DNA of 64,000 nt from [Phialemoniopsis] sp. UDSM-2020 (Eukaryota > Ascomycota > Sordariomycetes > Thyridiales > Thyridiaceae). This document shows positions 20,986 through 31,665 of this stretch, one piece after another (the first letter of the stretch is position 1; every line of letters begins with the position of its first letter). Position numbers and translations under genes: made by a program. The DNA lies in assembly GCA_018873225.1 (NCBI GenBank), contig JAEILZ010000001.1, positions 3,162,001-3,226,000 of the forward strand. Direction: 5' to 3'. Under the pieces are notes generated by a model. It made no database searches. It saw nothing but the letters and a program-made list of their open reading frames with translations, and was not told where the DNA came from.

Positions 20986-22803
20986 ATGGTGTCTTTCTCG
21001 TGCGAGGTACGTAAAGTAGTCATAATATTGGCCCCCTCATTCCATCAAACCCCCAAGGCCCCTGTCTGTCTCTTACTCCGTACTCTTCCTCCCTGGCTCC
21101 TCTTCCCTTTTTGTCACTCTTCTGGCCCCTGTTCATGTTTCGAACCTTACGTCCCATATTCCTCCCTCTAGCCCCCTCTATGCCCACCCCTCCTGACCCC
21201 CCGGGATGCTCCCAATTTAAGACCTGACATCACACACCACGTCCTGATACACCACCACGATCGACCTCCAACACCCTTTTCTTAGACCCCCCTCCCCCCT
21301 TCTGACCAGTCCCCTACTTCATACCTTCTGTCCCGTGTCCTTCTTTTCTTCCCATAGCTATTTATCTTTTGCTCCAACCATACTGCATCTTACACGTTCA
21401 CTTCTTTGACCCTCTGCTTCCTCCGTTTGGTCAATCCAGTTGTCTTGCGCCCAGTATCGGCATCGTACTGACCACTCGTATTACCACTTGACAGGCGTGC
21501 GGCGACGTCTTGACCAAGAAGAAGCTTGACCCGCACAGAAACCGCTGCCGGGGTGCGACTTATACCTGCATCGATTGTATGGTACATTTCCCTGGCATAC
21601 AGTATCGATCGCATACGGTATGACTCCATTGGTCACACAAGCCTTGTGTGTATCTCTGATGCGCCAAACGGGTCTGCTAACACAGCGCAACAGAGCTGCA
21701 TGTCCGAAGAGCAAAAATATCACGGTGCACTATATAAGAATAAGAAAGTCAAGCCCAACCCGACAACACCAGAAGCGCCAAAGGTCACCATGGCGACTGT
21801 CACCCACACCGCATACGTTGAGGATGCCCCGGAGGATTACATGGACTATCAGATCGACGATGACGGGAAGACGGTGGCATCCGCGCTACCGCATGCGCCC
21901 ACTCCTCCACCAGCCGACGATGCCAAGGTCGATGTCTTTGACTTCCTCGTTGCAGGCGCAACACCCAATGCTTCTCATCTGAAGCTCCCACAGGACGAGG
22001 ATCCCAAGGAAAGTGACAGCACATCGTTAGTTCGCTACGACTACGAGGCGAATGCATACATGGAACCCACCGGCTACGAAGCCGATGATAAGAAGTCTCT
22101 GGTTCAGTACGGCACCGGCCCAGTACCAGTCCACACCCCGGCGAACAAGAGCGAGCGGAGGAAGTCGAAGGAGGGTTCCAAGGACGCAAACAAGGACAAG
22201 AAGCGCAAGCGCCTCCACGTCGACGTTCCCATGGACGAGCCTCCAGTCCTGCACTCGGGTCTGACCGGGGGGCTGAACCGCCTCATGAGCCGACCGTCCG
22301 TCTTTCCCCCGTCGCCCGAATACTCGGCTGACGCGGCCGAGACGCCCGCCAGCCCGCTGAAGAAGTCGAAACACTCGAAGCACTCAAGACACCGCGATGG
22401 CATCGGTAACAACCTCATGTCCATGCTCACATCGAAGCCCAAGAAGAAGAAGTCGTCCTCATCATCCAAGAAGCATCGTGAGCATCGCGAACACCGCCAC
22501 AAGGCAGACGGCGAGAAGGCTCCCAAAATGATCGAGTACCGACCGGGCTCCAAGGACAGCAAGAGTGGCGATGCTAGCCAAATGGTTGTGTACAAACCCC
22601 GAGCAGACTTGCTGCTGAGTCTAGTCAACAAGGGCCCTGACAGCGAACGGGGCTGCAGCATGAACAAGGCGCTGAAGCGTTTCCACCGGGAGAGGAGCGC
22701 ATCGGGCAACAGCCTTGGCAAGCCAATGGAGGAGAAGGAGCTCTGGAGATCATTACGCCTGCGCAAGAATGATCGCGGCGAAATCGTAATTTTCTCCATC
22801 TGA
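20986..22803 (+). CDS. LYAR-type C2HC zinc-finger nucleolar protein
   Basis: This is a predicted nucleolar protein related to the LYAR family, which works in ribosome biogenesis and growth control. Three exons, 20986-21006 (only seven codons), 21495-21617 and 21694-22803, give 417 aa. The first intron is 488 nt and pyrimidine-rich; the second is 76 nt with a CTAAC branch-like site. Splicing builds the paired C2HC fingers: C6, C9, H21 and C25, then C32, C35, H47 and C50, followed by the family hallmark SCMSEEQKYHGALY. The rest is low-complexity and charged, with basic nuclear/nucleolar-type runs (KKRKRLHVDV, KSKHSKHSRH, KPKKKKSSSS) and a basic C-terminal block (NKALKRFHRERS). Without the tiny first exon the first finger loses C6. 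It is convergent with PEX10. Confidence 0.88.
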
Positions 22804-23431
22804 GAACACCATTTTGCACTGGGACTTGTTTATATCCGGCGTTCATTCGGGGCTTTTAATTGTGTGCGATTACACACGGCATGGGTGGGACTTATGATAC
22901 CTGAAGGGAAAAGACATGGAAATGCATGTGAATTGCATCTCCCTGTACGGGAGCGATACATTGGGGGAGACGGACATACATCAAACATGGGTCACCGTTT
23001 TGCTTACGGTCCATCATGGATATTTTCTTGGTCATCTTCTTTTTGGACTAATTCTTGTCCAGCTATGGCATATGATACTCTGCTCTCGGCTGGCTGGTCT
23101 CGGCGCTGTTGAGCAAGGTGGCATTGCTACTGGCGACTCTGGTTCTGCACATTTTATAACCTTGTTTTGGTGTGTATGTGTGTGTGTCAAGAACATAATA
23201 CAATGCCATTTGGCTGGCGTGTACTCTTTCCGAGGCTTTAGATATTTGCATACGCATTGAATGCATGGATTGTCTTTGACAGTCTGCAGCCGTATAATTC
23301 GACTTCTCCGCTCGTTCAGAATCTTCTCACCCAGTTGTTCCCCTGAAAAGTGACGCTTCCCATGCCTAGTTATACACACGTTGTCCTCATAAGATCTCCT
23401 TCGCCGCATAGTCGCTTGCTCGAAGAAAAAA
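22804..23431. other. Convergent intergenic region
   Basis: This 0.6 kb lies between the stops of the LYAR-like and PEX10 genes and should hold both 3' UTRs and polyadenylation sites. A short GTGT run (about 23170-23187) is the only simple-sequence feature. No gene is seen. Confidence 0.5.
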
Positions 23432-24670
23432 TCACCCTGCAACTCTCAACGGCAGTATGTGCTGCACCATGGCCTCGCGCCGGCACAGCGGGCACTCGGG
23501 CTTCTCGCGCACCCAGTCCCCGATGCAGGCCCAGCAAAAGACGTGCCCGCACTGCGTCGCCGCCGGGTCGCGCAGCGCCTCGAGGCACAGCGTGCACTTG
23601 CGCTGCGACGAGCCCTTGATCCAGCGCATCACCGAGTCGCCGGCCAGGTCGTACCGCGCGCCCCGCAGCACGGGCGTATGCGTCACGGCCGCCACATCCA
23701 CCCTGCTGCCGCCCGCCGACGCCGGCCCGCCGCCGCTGGTGTCGAGCAGCAGGTCGTTGTTAGACATGTATGAGTGTTCGTGGTCGAGCGAGACCTCCAC
23801 GGGCCGCCCGCGGGCGAGGCGCTCGCGCACGGCGGCCTCGACCTCGGCGACGCGGTCCGACTCGGGCGACGAAGGGTCGGGCGCCGAGGCCGAGGAGGAG
23901 GCGACGGCGCGGGCGTGCATGTAGGCCTGCACGGCGAGCTGGAAGACGAGCAGGACGCCGAGGACCTCGTACCCGGCGCGCCCGCCGGCCTCCGGGTCGA
24001 CCTGGCGCGTGAAGACGTAGCGCAGGCCCGTGACGCGCTTGGCGACCGAGTAGTAGGCGCCGGAGAAGTAGAAGACGGCGAGGGCGACGGCGTGGACGGG
24101 CGCGCCCGAGGTCAGGGTGGAGAGGTGGGCGGTGACGTAGCGCGCGACGCGGTAGGTGGTGGTCGAGGCCTTGCCGCGGCGGGCGAGGTCGGCGAGGCGG
24201 GCCTCGAGGCGGCCGCGCAGCAGGGCGCGCAGCCTGGGGAGGAAGCGGCCCGCGAGGTGGGGGAGGAGGACGGCGGAGGCGATGTAGGAGGCGCGGCGCG
24301 CGATGGAGGGCAGCGCGGGCGCCGATGTTGATCCCTTGGAGCGGGCGTGTACCTGGACTAGGTCACAGTACTCTTCACCGAGGGTGCGGTTGCCTATTAG
24401 GGTCGTGAGGCAGAGATAGAGGGCGTCGGCGGCGGTGCGGGCCTCGGGCGCCCAGGCGTGTGCGGAGCGTGCGCCAAGGAGGCGGCGGTGCAGGTCGGCG
24501 ATATTGTTGGTCAGGAGGCCGGTGAAGTAGGCATCCTTCTGGTGGGCGCGGATGATATCAGGCGCGGCGGCGAAGGGGTACGGCGATGAGGAGGTAGTTT
24601 CGGGGTGGGGGACTGAGGAGGCGCCAGGGGAGGAGGATGGTGATGATGATGATTCGGCTTTGGATGTCAT
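23432..24670 (-). CDS. PEX10: Peroxisome biogenesis factor 10 (RING E3 ligase)
   Basis: Pex10 is a peroxisomal membrane RING protein that, with Pex2 and Pex12, ubiquitinates the import receptor Pex5 so it can be recycled. One exon codes 412 aa from the ATG at 24670. The reading frame stays open upstream, but there is no upstream ATG I trust and MTSKAES... gives the expected N-terminal length. The N-terminal half carries YPFAAAPDIIRAHQKDAYF and NRTLGEEYCDLVQV, both characteristic of fungal Pex10, then hydrophobic membrane stretches. The C-terminal RING is complete: CTLC, CGHVFCWAC and CPLC, i.e. C3HC4. The gene is very GC-rich, so long antisense ORFs exist. It is divergent from the ERD1-like gene. 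Confidence 0.92.
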   Translation of the reverse strand: MTSKAESSSSPSSSPGASSVPHPETTSSSPYPFAAAPDIIRAHQKDAYFTGLLTNNIADLHRRLLGARSAHAWAPEARTAADALYLCLTTLIGNRTLGEEYCDLVQVHARSKGSTSAPALPSIARRASYIASAVLLPHLAGRFLPRLRALLRGRLEARLADLARRGKASTTTYRVARYVTAHLSTLTSGAPVHAVALAVFYFSGAYYSVAKRVTGLRYVFTRQVDPEAGGRAGYEVLGVLLVFQLAVQAYMHARAVASSSASAPDPSSPESDRVAEVEAAVRERLARGRPVEVSLDHEHSYMSNNDLLLDTSGGGPASAGGSRVDVAAVTHTPVLRGARYDLAGDSVMRWIKGSSQRKCTLCLEALRDPAATQCGHVFCWACIGDWVREKPECPLCRREAMVQHILPLRVAG

Positions 24671-25282
24671 GATGACTGTGATTGCGCTAGAGTCGAGGGG
24701 TATCTTTCCATGTCGCACTTGGAGTTGTGGCTGCGTCTTGCCCGGTACAATGTTGTGCGATGTCAACTAATATCGAATCATGTGTTTGGATGTGACGAGA
24801 TTGAAGGTCAAGAAAGAGGTGAGGTTCAACGGTCACAGCTTGTGTTCGGCAGTGGTTGTGGTAGCGCAGCACTAGCCAATTTGCCTCGGCTGAGAACGTG
24901 AAAGGGCCACAGCCTTACCGCATCCCGCATGAACAGTGAACAGCTCCCCTCCATATTTTTAGATGGGACCCGTAAGAGATACGTAAAGGGGGGGTGTGGA
25001 CCTTGTAATTGCTGACGTCGAGCGGCCCCCCTAAAATTTTAGTGGCAGTTTAATTGAACTGGAGTCGCGTCCAAGACAAAAAGAAGACAGGGAGGCTTCT
25101 TTTTCGCAAAAAGAGAGAACACGAGACACATATCCTCCACGGACCAGCGCCACCGCCGCATGTCGTAGTACCAGCTACAGTCGCTCTTTTCGAACTCCTT
25201 TTCTCTTCTACCTCTCTTCGATGGCTCGACGCCTCGAGGCATTAGCTGCTTACGTAGTTGCATAGCACTCACTCCCTTCAAC
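24671..25282. promoter_or_regulatory. Bidirectional promoter region PEX10 / ERD1-like
   Basis: The two start codons are 612 nt apart on opposite strands, so this interval should drive both genes. It contains a CRE-like TGACGTCG at about 25013 and a perfect 12-bp palindrome CTAAAATTTTAG at 25031-25042. Function of either site is not shown. Confidence 0.45.
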
Positions 25283-26596
25283 ATGGACGGCGATCCCGCG
25301 GTCGAGTCGCAGCTCGACTCCTTCAGTCTAACCTTTCCCCTACCGTACAGGGTCGCCTTTATCGTGATACTGGGTACGCTGCTGTAAAGTGTTTGCAAAG
25401 ACATTGGGATCTTTAGTGCTAACGTTTCCCGCTATCTAGCTGTCTGGGGATGGGGTGTCAACCTTCACTATCTCTATCTCCTCGACATCGATGTCCCCTC
25501 CCTCATCAGATACCCGGGACGGTCCTCTCCCACCCATGCACCCCACCACCTCTCAACATATCGCCTGGCGACTGTTCTCTCCATCAGCTTCGCTCTCTCT
25601 ATAATTCCCTTTTGGATCCTCTCCCACCGCGATCCGGAGCTCGTCATCTACTATGATTGGCTACCCATGGGCTATCTCGTCGTGCTCGCCGCCCTCTTCG
25701 TCAACCCCTTCCGGATCTTCGCCCTCTCGCACTCGGGTCGTGGGCGCCTCCTTGCTACGCTTCGTCGTGTTAGCCTCGGCGGGCTCGCAGAGGCCCACAA
25801 CGGCAAGTTCGGCGACATCCTGCTTGCCGATGTCCTGACCAGCTACTCCAAGGTGCTTGCGGACCTCTTCGTCTGCGCCTGCATGTTCTTCTCGCGCGGC
25901 GGTTCCGCCACCGAGCGACCGGACCGTAACTGTGGTGGCAGCGTCGTCGTTCCCCTCATCATGGCCGTGCCTTTCCTCATCCGCTTCCGTCAGTGCTGCA
26001 TCGAGTACGTGCGCGTCCGCCGCGCTCCCTACAAGCAGAGCACCGGCTGGGGAGGCCAGCACTTGGCCAACGCCGCCAAATACGCCAGCTCGTTCCCTGT
26101 GTTGCTGTTCAGTGCGCTGCAGCGGGCAGCTGAGAACTCGGTGGCCGACAAGAGCACCACTCCTAGCCCCGGTCTGTACCGGGCGTGGCTCTTTGCCGTC
26201 ATGGTCAATTCGTTCTACAGCTTTTATTGGGACGTGGCCAAGGATTGGGACCTGACCCTGTTTTCGGGCCGCACACGCAACTCTACAGAGTACCCCTTTG
26301 GCCTGCGGTCGCCACTATATATTCAGCCTGCGCCGCTAGTCTACTATGCCGTTATCGCTCTGGACCTAACCCTACGGTGTACATGGGTGATCAAGCTGAG
26401 CCCCCGCCTGGACCACATCTCTGGTTTCGAGAGCTCGATATTTCTTATGCAGGTCCTCGAGGTGATGAGGCGATGGATCTGGATCTTCTTCCGTGTCGAG
26501 ACGGAGTGGGTTAGGAACACCAACACCGGGCTCGGCGCCGAGGACATCCTTATGGGTGACTACTCACCCAAGTATGAAGATTCCGACGACGAATAA
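25283..26596 (+). CDS. ERD1-like EXS-domain Golgi membrane protein
   Basis: This is a multi-pass membrane protein of the ERD1 group. In yeast, Erd1 retains ER luminal proteins, recycles Golgi glycosyltransferases and returns phosphate from glycosylation to the cytosol. Two exons, 25283-25373 and 25440-26596, with a 66-nt intron give 415 aa, near yeast Erd1 (362 aa). Hydrophobic helices are seen from PYRVAFIVILAVWGWGVN onward. The EXS domain occupies the second half: YASSFPVLL, SFYSFYWDVAKDWDLTLF, then HISGFESSIFLMQVLEVMRRWIW and RVETEW. There is no SPX domain, which separates it from the Syg1/XPR1 phosphate exporters. The acidic tail is YEDSDDE. The junction restores LAVWGWGV with G|CT as the split alanine codon. 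Confidence 0.9.
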
Positions 26597-27058
26597 TATA
26601 CTTGCTAAAGCGCAAGAACGCACTTCTTTATCACAGTGCCCGATGTATGTAACGCAACATCTGACTGTAACATATTACTACGGGAACCAAATCTTTCGGA
26701 ACGATCATAGAAAGCGGCGAATTACGGTATGGGGCAGTCTTGGGAGGCTGCCAACAGCAATGAATTATATCATATAGAGGTCATGACTTCATGCTTTACC
26801 CACAAATCTAATATACACACAACTTTTACCCAGTGTCCGTCTTTACCTCCCAAATTCCGGCATTGTCTTAGACTGGTCCCCTAGGTGATCCTATGCCAGC
26901 CGAGCCCCTATCATAAAGCACCTCGAACAAGCTAGTATACAAGCATATGTACCAATGCTTCTGCCTCTCTAATGCAACACGCCGCGGTATCAATGGGTGT
27001 GGAGGCTACAATATTAAGTCTAACATGATGCGCGCATAAAACGAGAAACTAGACCAGT
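26597..27058. other. Convergent intergenic region
   Basis: This 0.46 kb between the ERD1-like and GT15 stops should hold their two 3' UTRs. I see no gene or strong structure. Confidence 0.5.
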
Positions 27059-28410
27059 CTACCTCAACCAGGAGAAAGAGGGCCGGTACAGGCTGACGGG
27101 CTGCTTTAGCTTGTTGAGGCAGTAGGCCTGGTGGTTGCGCGTCCAGCGGCCGTCGCACTCGCAGCGGCAGCCGCTGCCACCCTCAATCTCCTCAAAGTAA
27201 GGTTCGCTGCCGAGTAACTTCGAGTCTGCAAGCTGGCGGCCGGGGGCGTTCGCCGGGCACTGGAAGAATTTGTCGTGGCGGTAACCCACATCCTCGAAGT
27301 GATGCACTTTTGTCGGGTCGACGAGCATGGCCACGGCCAGAGAGTGAACGGGAGCGTCTCCCCACTTGAAAGACATTTTGTTAGCGAAAAGTTTGGAATA
27401 GAGATTGCCGTCCCCGTAGCTTCGAGAAAAGACATAAAACTCACCCTCTCGTAGTAGAAGCCGCCCTTCTTGTCCAGGTACTCAAACAGGTCCTGGTACT
27501 CCTTGCTGCGGAAGAACTCCATCTTGGCAATCTCAAAGTTGCTCCAGTAGTGGCACTTGCTCCAGAAGTCGCCGAAGCGGTCGTGGTCGCGGCGCGGCGC
27601 GGCGAAGAGGCGGCGGATGGGGAAGGGCACCCACGAGGCCTGCATCATGGCGCGCCAAAGGTTGTTGGTGGGGATGCGCTGGCTCTCCTTCCAGTCGTTC
27701 ATCTCCATGAACAGGCTGGGGCACGACTCGGTCACCTCCCACAGCGCCTGGGCGTAGCCGTAGATCTTGCCGCGCTTGCGCATCTCGACAAAGGGGTCAT
27801 AGGTGATGGCGCACATGAAGTCAACGTCGGGTTCGAGCCGCCAGTACCACTCAAACTCCTTGAGGGCGGGCAGTGTGTAGAAGTGGCCCGAGTAGAAGCG
27901 ACACATGTGGTGGTATCCCTCCAGTCCTCCGTATGCGATCCCCCTCTCGCCTTGGTCCTTGATGGAGGCCTTTGCCTTCTCGACATCGATCCAGGGAGGG
28001 AAGCTCCATACCTCCTGGGGGATGACCTCGAAGCGCGCCTCGCCGCTCACGGTGGCGTTGAGCTCGTCGATGAACTTCTGGTCCCATTCCTCGTCGTTGA
28101 AGAAGATGATGGGGTAGTGGAACCAGCGGTTGAACTGGCGCTCGATGGACTCGACGGTGTGCTTGGCCTGCTCCAGCTCCTTATTGCGCGTCAACATGAC
28201 CAGCGCGGCCTTCTCGCGGGGCTGCGAGGTGTCGGGCTCGCGGCAGCCGACCTCGAAGGGAACGTCGACATCCTTGGGGTCCGGCACGGGCACCGTGTAC
28301 TTTGTGCGGTGGACGAGGACCTCGATTAGGAAGGGGAAGAGCAGCGTTAGCAGGACGAAGATGGGAAAAGTGCGCCGCCGGACGGAGCGCACGAGGCGTC
28401 GTAGCACCAT
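27059..28410 (-). CDS. Kre2/Mnt1-family alpha-1,2-mannosyltransferase (GT15)
   Basis: This type II Golgi enzyme adds alpha-1,2-mannose from GDP-mannose to O- and N-linked glycans. Two exons, 28410-27445 and 27364-27059, with an 80-nt intron give 423 aa. A short basic cytoplasmic tail (MVLRRLVRSVRRR) precedes one signal-anchor helix (TFPIFVLLTLLFPFLIEVLV). The lumenal domain shows GT15 signatures: ALVMLTRNKEL, ERQFNRWFHYPIIFFND, the catalytic-region EWYWRLEPDVDF, CHYWSNFEIA and, after the splice, the VHHFEDVGYRHDKFFQCP segment. A Cys-containing C-terminus (CRCECDGRW) follows. The stem is very short, as in Ktr4-like members; which subgroup it belongs to is uncertain. Confidence 0.92.
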
Positions 28411-30030
28411 GGTCTGTCGTCGGAGTCGTCGTCTTTGTAGATGAGGAAGGAGGCGATGTTGCGCCGAGTTGGTAGGCGGGTTTGCCCCTGTATCTTCTCA
28501 CCACTTTTGCGGCATGTGGTTCGCGCCTCTTTTGATCGAGCCCGCTACGGTACAAATGTAAAAGAAATTCATGCACAACACACCATGCACGCCTCAGTCA
28601 AGAGTCTGGAGAAACGAGAGTCTGCTTTTTGTGACGTTCAAGGAGCAGAATCCATCTCCAACAAAAGCAGCAGCAGCAGCAGCAGCAGCAACAGCAACAG
28701 CCAAGCAAGCCAATTGCTTATGGTATACAACCATATTACTCCAGTTGGCATCAATGTTCAGGTTTTCTTCCAGGCGACGTTTTACAGCGAGTAAAATGGG
28801 GTCGTGGGGCGCCCCATGCCGATCTTTTACTCTGTTAGCGTCCTTGACAGAAGGTAATTCTAGCGGCCCGCCTACAAAGTACGTAACTACAAGTAGGTGA
28901 AGAGCCGCGCGATGAGTCCACGTTTCTGCAGGGGCTTTGCAGGGACACCAACACCACTACAGGTGGCCAGGGGGCATTGGACCGCGTTAGTGATCTCGGC
29001 CGGTGTTGGTTTCATTTGCAGCTGCCAGGCAGCGGCGTAAAGCGTGCCTCTCATTGGTAGGAGGGCACTGGCACTTTGTCTTTCTCTCCACTCCATCAAA
29101 TTGATCCATACGAAGTACATCGTAGCCTTGGCATCTCGGGAATCTGATGCCGTGCAGCACCCTTCTCCTTTACACACTCGACTTACTGAGTACTTAATCG
29201 ACCTAATACGAACATCGCAAGACCTCGTGTGACGCGTGGCCCTTCATCGTCTCCCCATCATGGAGGATCAAGATCCTCAAATGATCAAGGTCATCCAAAT
29301 ACAAAGGACGAAGGCTGACATTTCGATCTCCCTGCCAGGTATCGACTCCTGGTGGAGGTTCATTCACAACATGTGTCCAAATTCATACAGGTCAATACTT
29401 CTTAGTGATGTGTTGTTTGCCCTTGCCGCCAGTTGTAGGACAGTCTCGCAGAGAAAAGGGTCAGTAAAGCCAGGGCACAGAGCACGAATCTCATCTCTCA
29501 CTCCTGATCCCCATTTCCCCCTACCGTACGAGGTCTACTTCCTATCGCTGATTGCTGTCACTTGCAAGTCGGGCTGGTGCTCACATCGCGAGTGCTCATT
29601 CACACAAGGTCCAAAGTCCAACCTCAGACACCAAGTGGGAAGGTAGACTTCCCGATTCAGCCACTGTATCATTTTGTGCTCACAGCAAAGCGTTTGTCTC
29701 GCTTCGTCATGCCTGCTATCACCAGCAGTGGTCGGCAATCAGAGCATATTTGTCTGTTGTCTCGTAGTACGAAGCAGCCTCGTGACACATCTACTCTGCT
29801 CTTGTTGAATCACCGACCAAAGAAGTTCTTTGTGTTCGAACAACAAAGATGACTAGCGACTTGACGAGTGCGGCCATGTGGCCACCACTCGATCTTGTCG
29901 AAGTCGCCTTTCTTTGTGACATTTCCCTTCCTTATCAGGAAGACATCGGCTCGACGAAGCGGTCATTACTGGCTTCCTGCAGTAGTTCTGCGAAACGAAT
30001 CGTAACGAACATGCTCTATCAGAATACGAT
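28411..30030. other. Intergenic region, GT15 / unknown gene
   Basis: This 1.6 kb lies between divergent genes. It holds the GT15 promoter, an AGC microsatellite at 28666-28689 and leader sequence for the gene at 30031. The small ORFs (up to 136 codons) look random. Confidence 0.5.
28666..28690. repeat. AGC trinucleotide microsatellite
   Basis: Eight perfect AGC units are followed by an imperfect AACAGC tail to about 28700. It is upstream of the GT15 gene and outside any supported reading frame. Confidence 0.85.
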
Positions 30031-31665
30031 ATGATGGCTCCCGACATACCTTTCAACAAACCGTGGATGCACAATAACTCGTCGAGCACCTCCTTAAAGG
30101 GTATGGAGATTGCCATTCCGCCTGGTCAAGGGTTGCCGCAACGATTTCATCCATCGTCTTCAACAGTTACACACGTCGACTCGAAACCTCTGCCTCCCAT
30201 CCCTCTACGGCGCTCGGTGTCGTCCTCCTTTAGCAACGAGGTCAATGAGGCCTTTCAGGCCAGGACTGGCGACGTGGTAGATCGAAGGCCAACCGTCACA
30301 CCAAATTGGTACAGACAAGAAGCCGATATATCTGTCATGCTGGAAGGCAGAATCTCACAGCACCAAAAACAACCACCTAGGCGCGAGGTGGACAGTGCCT
30401 TCTGCGCGATGCCTGGAGAGATCATCTCCCCACAGCCGATGCAGCCTTTTCGCAAGGTCTGGCACGGCAAGGGCGTAGCTGTCTCTGCGTCTAGCTCAGT
30501 CTCGAGTTCCATGCAGTCCTCGTCTCCAAGTGGACACAACCCGACTCAAAAGATCCGCCAGCTAACTGGACTTGAGATGCACTCACGCGTTCTGCCCACA
30601 AAACCAGATCCCCCTGCCCCCATCGATACGAGCTCAAGCAGCAGTGTCTATAGTCTTGAGGTATCACCATCCAGCCCTCAAGGAGAAAGGCTACCTATCG
30701 CATCGGCTACACATGTGGCACAGTGTCTACGAACAGATGCAGAATCGCCTATCCTCAGACCTCCTATAGCCAATAATGCAAACCTGGAAAAGTTGAAACC
30801 CCACTGTGATGACCACATTCCCAGTGGTATCTCAATAGCACCTCTATCCTTCCGACATCCATGCGCCTATTGCCAACACCTGCCAGGGTCAGCAGCGTGC
30901 CCACATAATCACGTCGGCGTAGGTCGGCATCAAGCAACCACGGTTCAAGAAGCACAGCATTCCAGATTGCCTCCGCATGCATCTTCGGGACTCTTTCTCG
31001 AGCCCAGAAAGGCACCGAGCATTGTGAGAACAGACAGAAGCCCTAAGGCACCCGGCTCGTCCATGTTCTCTGATCTCAGGAATGGGTTTGCAGACCGAGT
31101 CATCAGGTCCAGAGTCCGGATGGCGCCTCCGGCTGAGCTCTCAAGGCACGAGCCTAGCGTGAAGTTCGGGACAGGTCACCACCCACTCAAAACACCGTAC
31201 CCTCCCCGAAGTGTCTTCGAGTATGACAACAGCGAAGACGATGATGACGATGGCACCGTGGCGGCTAATTCACCTAACAGAGCGCCCTCGCCTTCCTCAG
31301 CGCTCGGCGGTCGGTGGCTTCGGCGCGGTTCTGGCTTGTCGGGTGCCATGGCTAGCCAACACACCAGGCAGGGTGACTTTGCCATGGCTCATCGAACCCG
31401 GAGGGCGAACGAGCCCGTAGCCACAGTAACCAAGCCGGTGAGTTCGGCATCAAAAATGGCAAGCGAGCTTTTACAGAGAACTGGGGAGCAGGCCAAGGGA
31501 TTGGTGAGCCAGGCAATGAAAATGGTGCATGTCAAGAGCAAGGCGGAACGCAGACGCGATGAACTGAGAAGCAAAATCCGCGTGGTATCTGAAGCCGATG
31601 CATTGCTCCCAGGAACATTCCCAGGAGACAGAGCACATGGCATGGAAACTAGACATTGGCTCTAG
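30031..31665 (+). CDS. Unrecognised Ser/Pro-rich protein
   Basis: This single ORF of 544 aa starts at a tandem ATGATG. I do not recognise a catalytic domain. Most of the sequence is disordered in appearance, rich in Ser, Pro, His and Arg, with a proline-rich SKPLPPIPLRR near residue 60, which could bind SH3 domains. A small Cys/His cluster (CAYCQHLPGSAACPHNH) lies at about residues 281-297 and might bind a metal. There is an acidic patch (DNSEDDDDDG). The only region that looks structured is the C-terminal helix, about residues 475-530: MASELLQRTGEQAKGLVSQA, then KSKAERRRDELRSKIRVV. That tail resembles the ends of other fungal hypothetical proteins, which supports its being a real gene. No signal peptide or membrane segment is seen. 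Confidence 0.7.
   Translation: MMAPDIPFNKPWMHNNSSSTSLKGMEIAIPPGQGLPQRFHPSSSTVTHVDSKPLPPIPLRRSVSSSFSNEVNEAFQARTGDVVDRRPTVTPNWYRQEADISVMLEGRISQHQKQPPRREVDSAFCAMPGEIISPQPMQPFRKVWHGKGVAVSASSSVSSSMQSSSPSGHNPTQKIRQLTGLEMHSRVLPTKPDPPAPIDTSSSSSVYSLEVSPSSPQGERLPIASATHVAQCLRTDAESPILRPPIANNANLEKLKPHCDDHIPSGISIAPLSFRHPCAYCQHLPGSAACPHNHVGVGRHQATTVQEAQHSRLPPHASSGLFLEPRKAPSIVRTDRSPKAPGSSMFSDLRNGFADRVIRSRVRMAPPAELSRHEPSVKFGTGHHPLKTPYPPRSVFEYDNSEDDDDDGTVAANSPNRAPSPSSALGGRWLRRGSGLSGAMASQHTRQGDFAMAHRTRRANEPVATVTKPVSSASKMASELLQRTGEQAKGLVSQAMKMVHVKSKAERRRDELRSKIRVVSEADALLPGTFPGDRAHGMETRHWL

Noticed and set aside
23774..24331. 185-codon Gly/Arg/Val-rich plus-strand ORF
   Set aside because: It is antisense to the GC-rich PEX10 coding sequence; the repetitive composition is a shadow of codon bias.
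24671..24766. 32-codon N-terminal extension of PEX10
   Set aside because: The extension begins at a TTG, not an ATG, and PEX10 proteins begin near the MTSKAES position.
27550..28329. 259-codon plus-strand ORF
   Set aside because: It is antisense to the GT15 mannosyltransferase, whose family match is strong. The ORF is open only because of high GC at third positions on the other strand.
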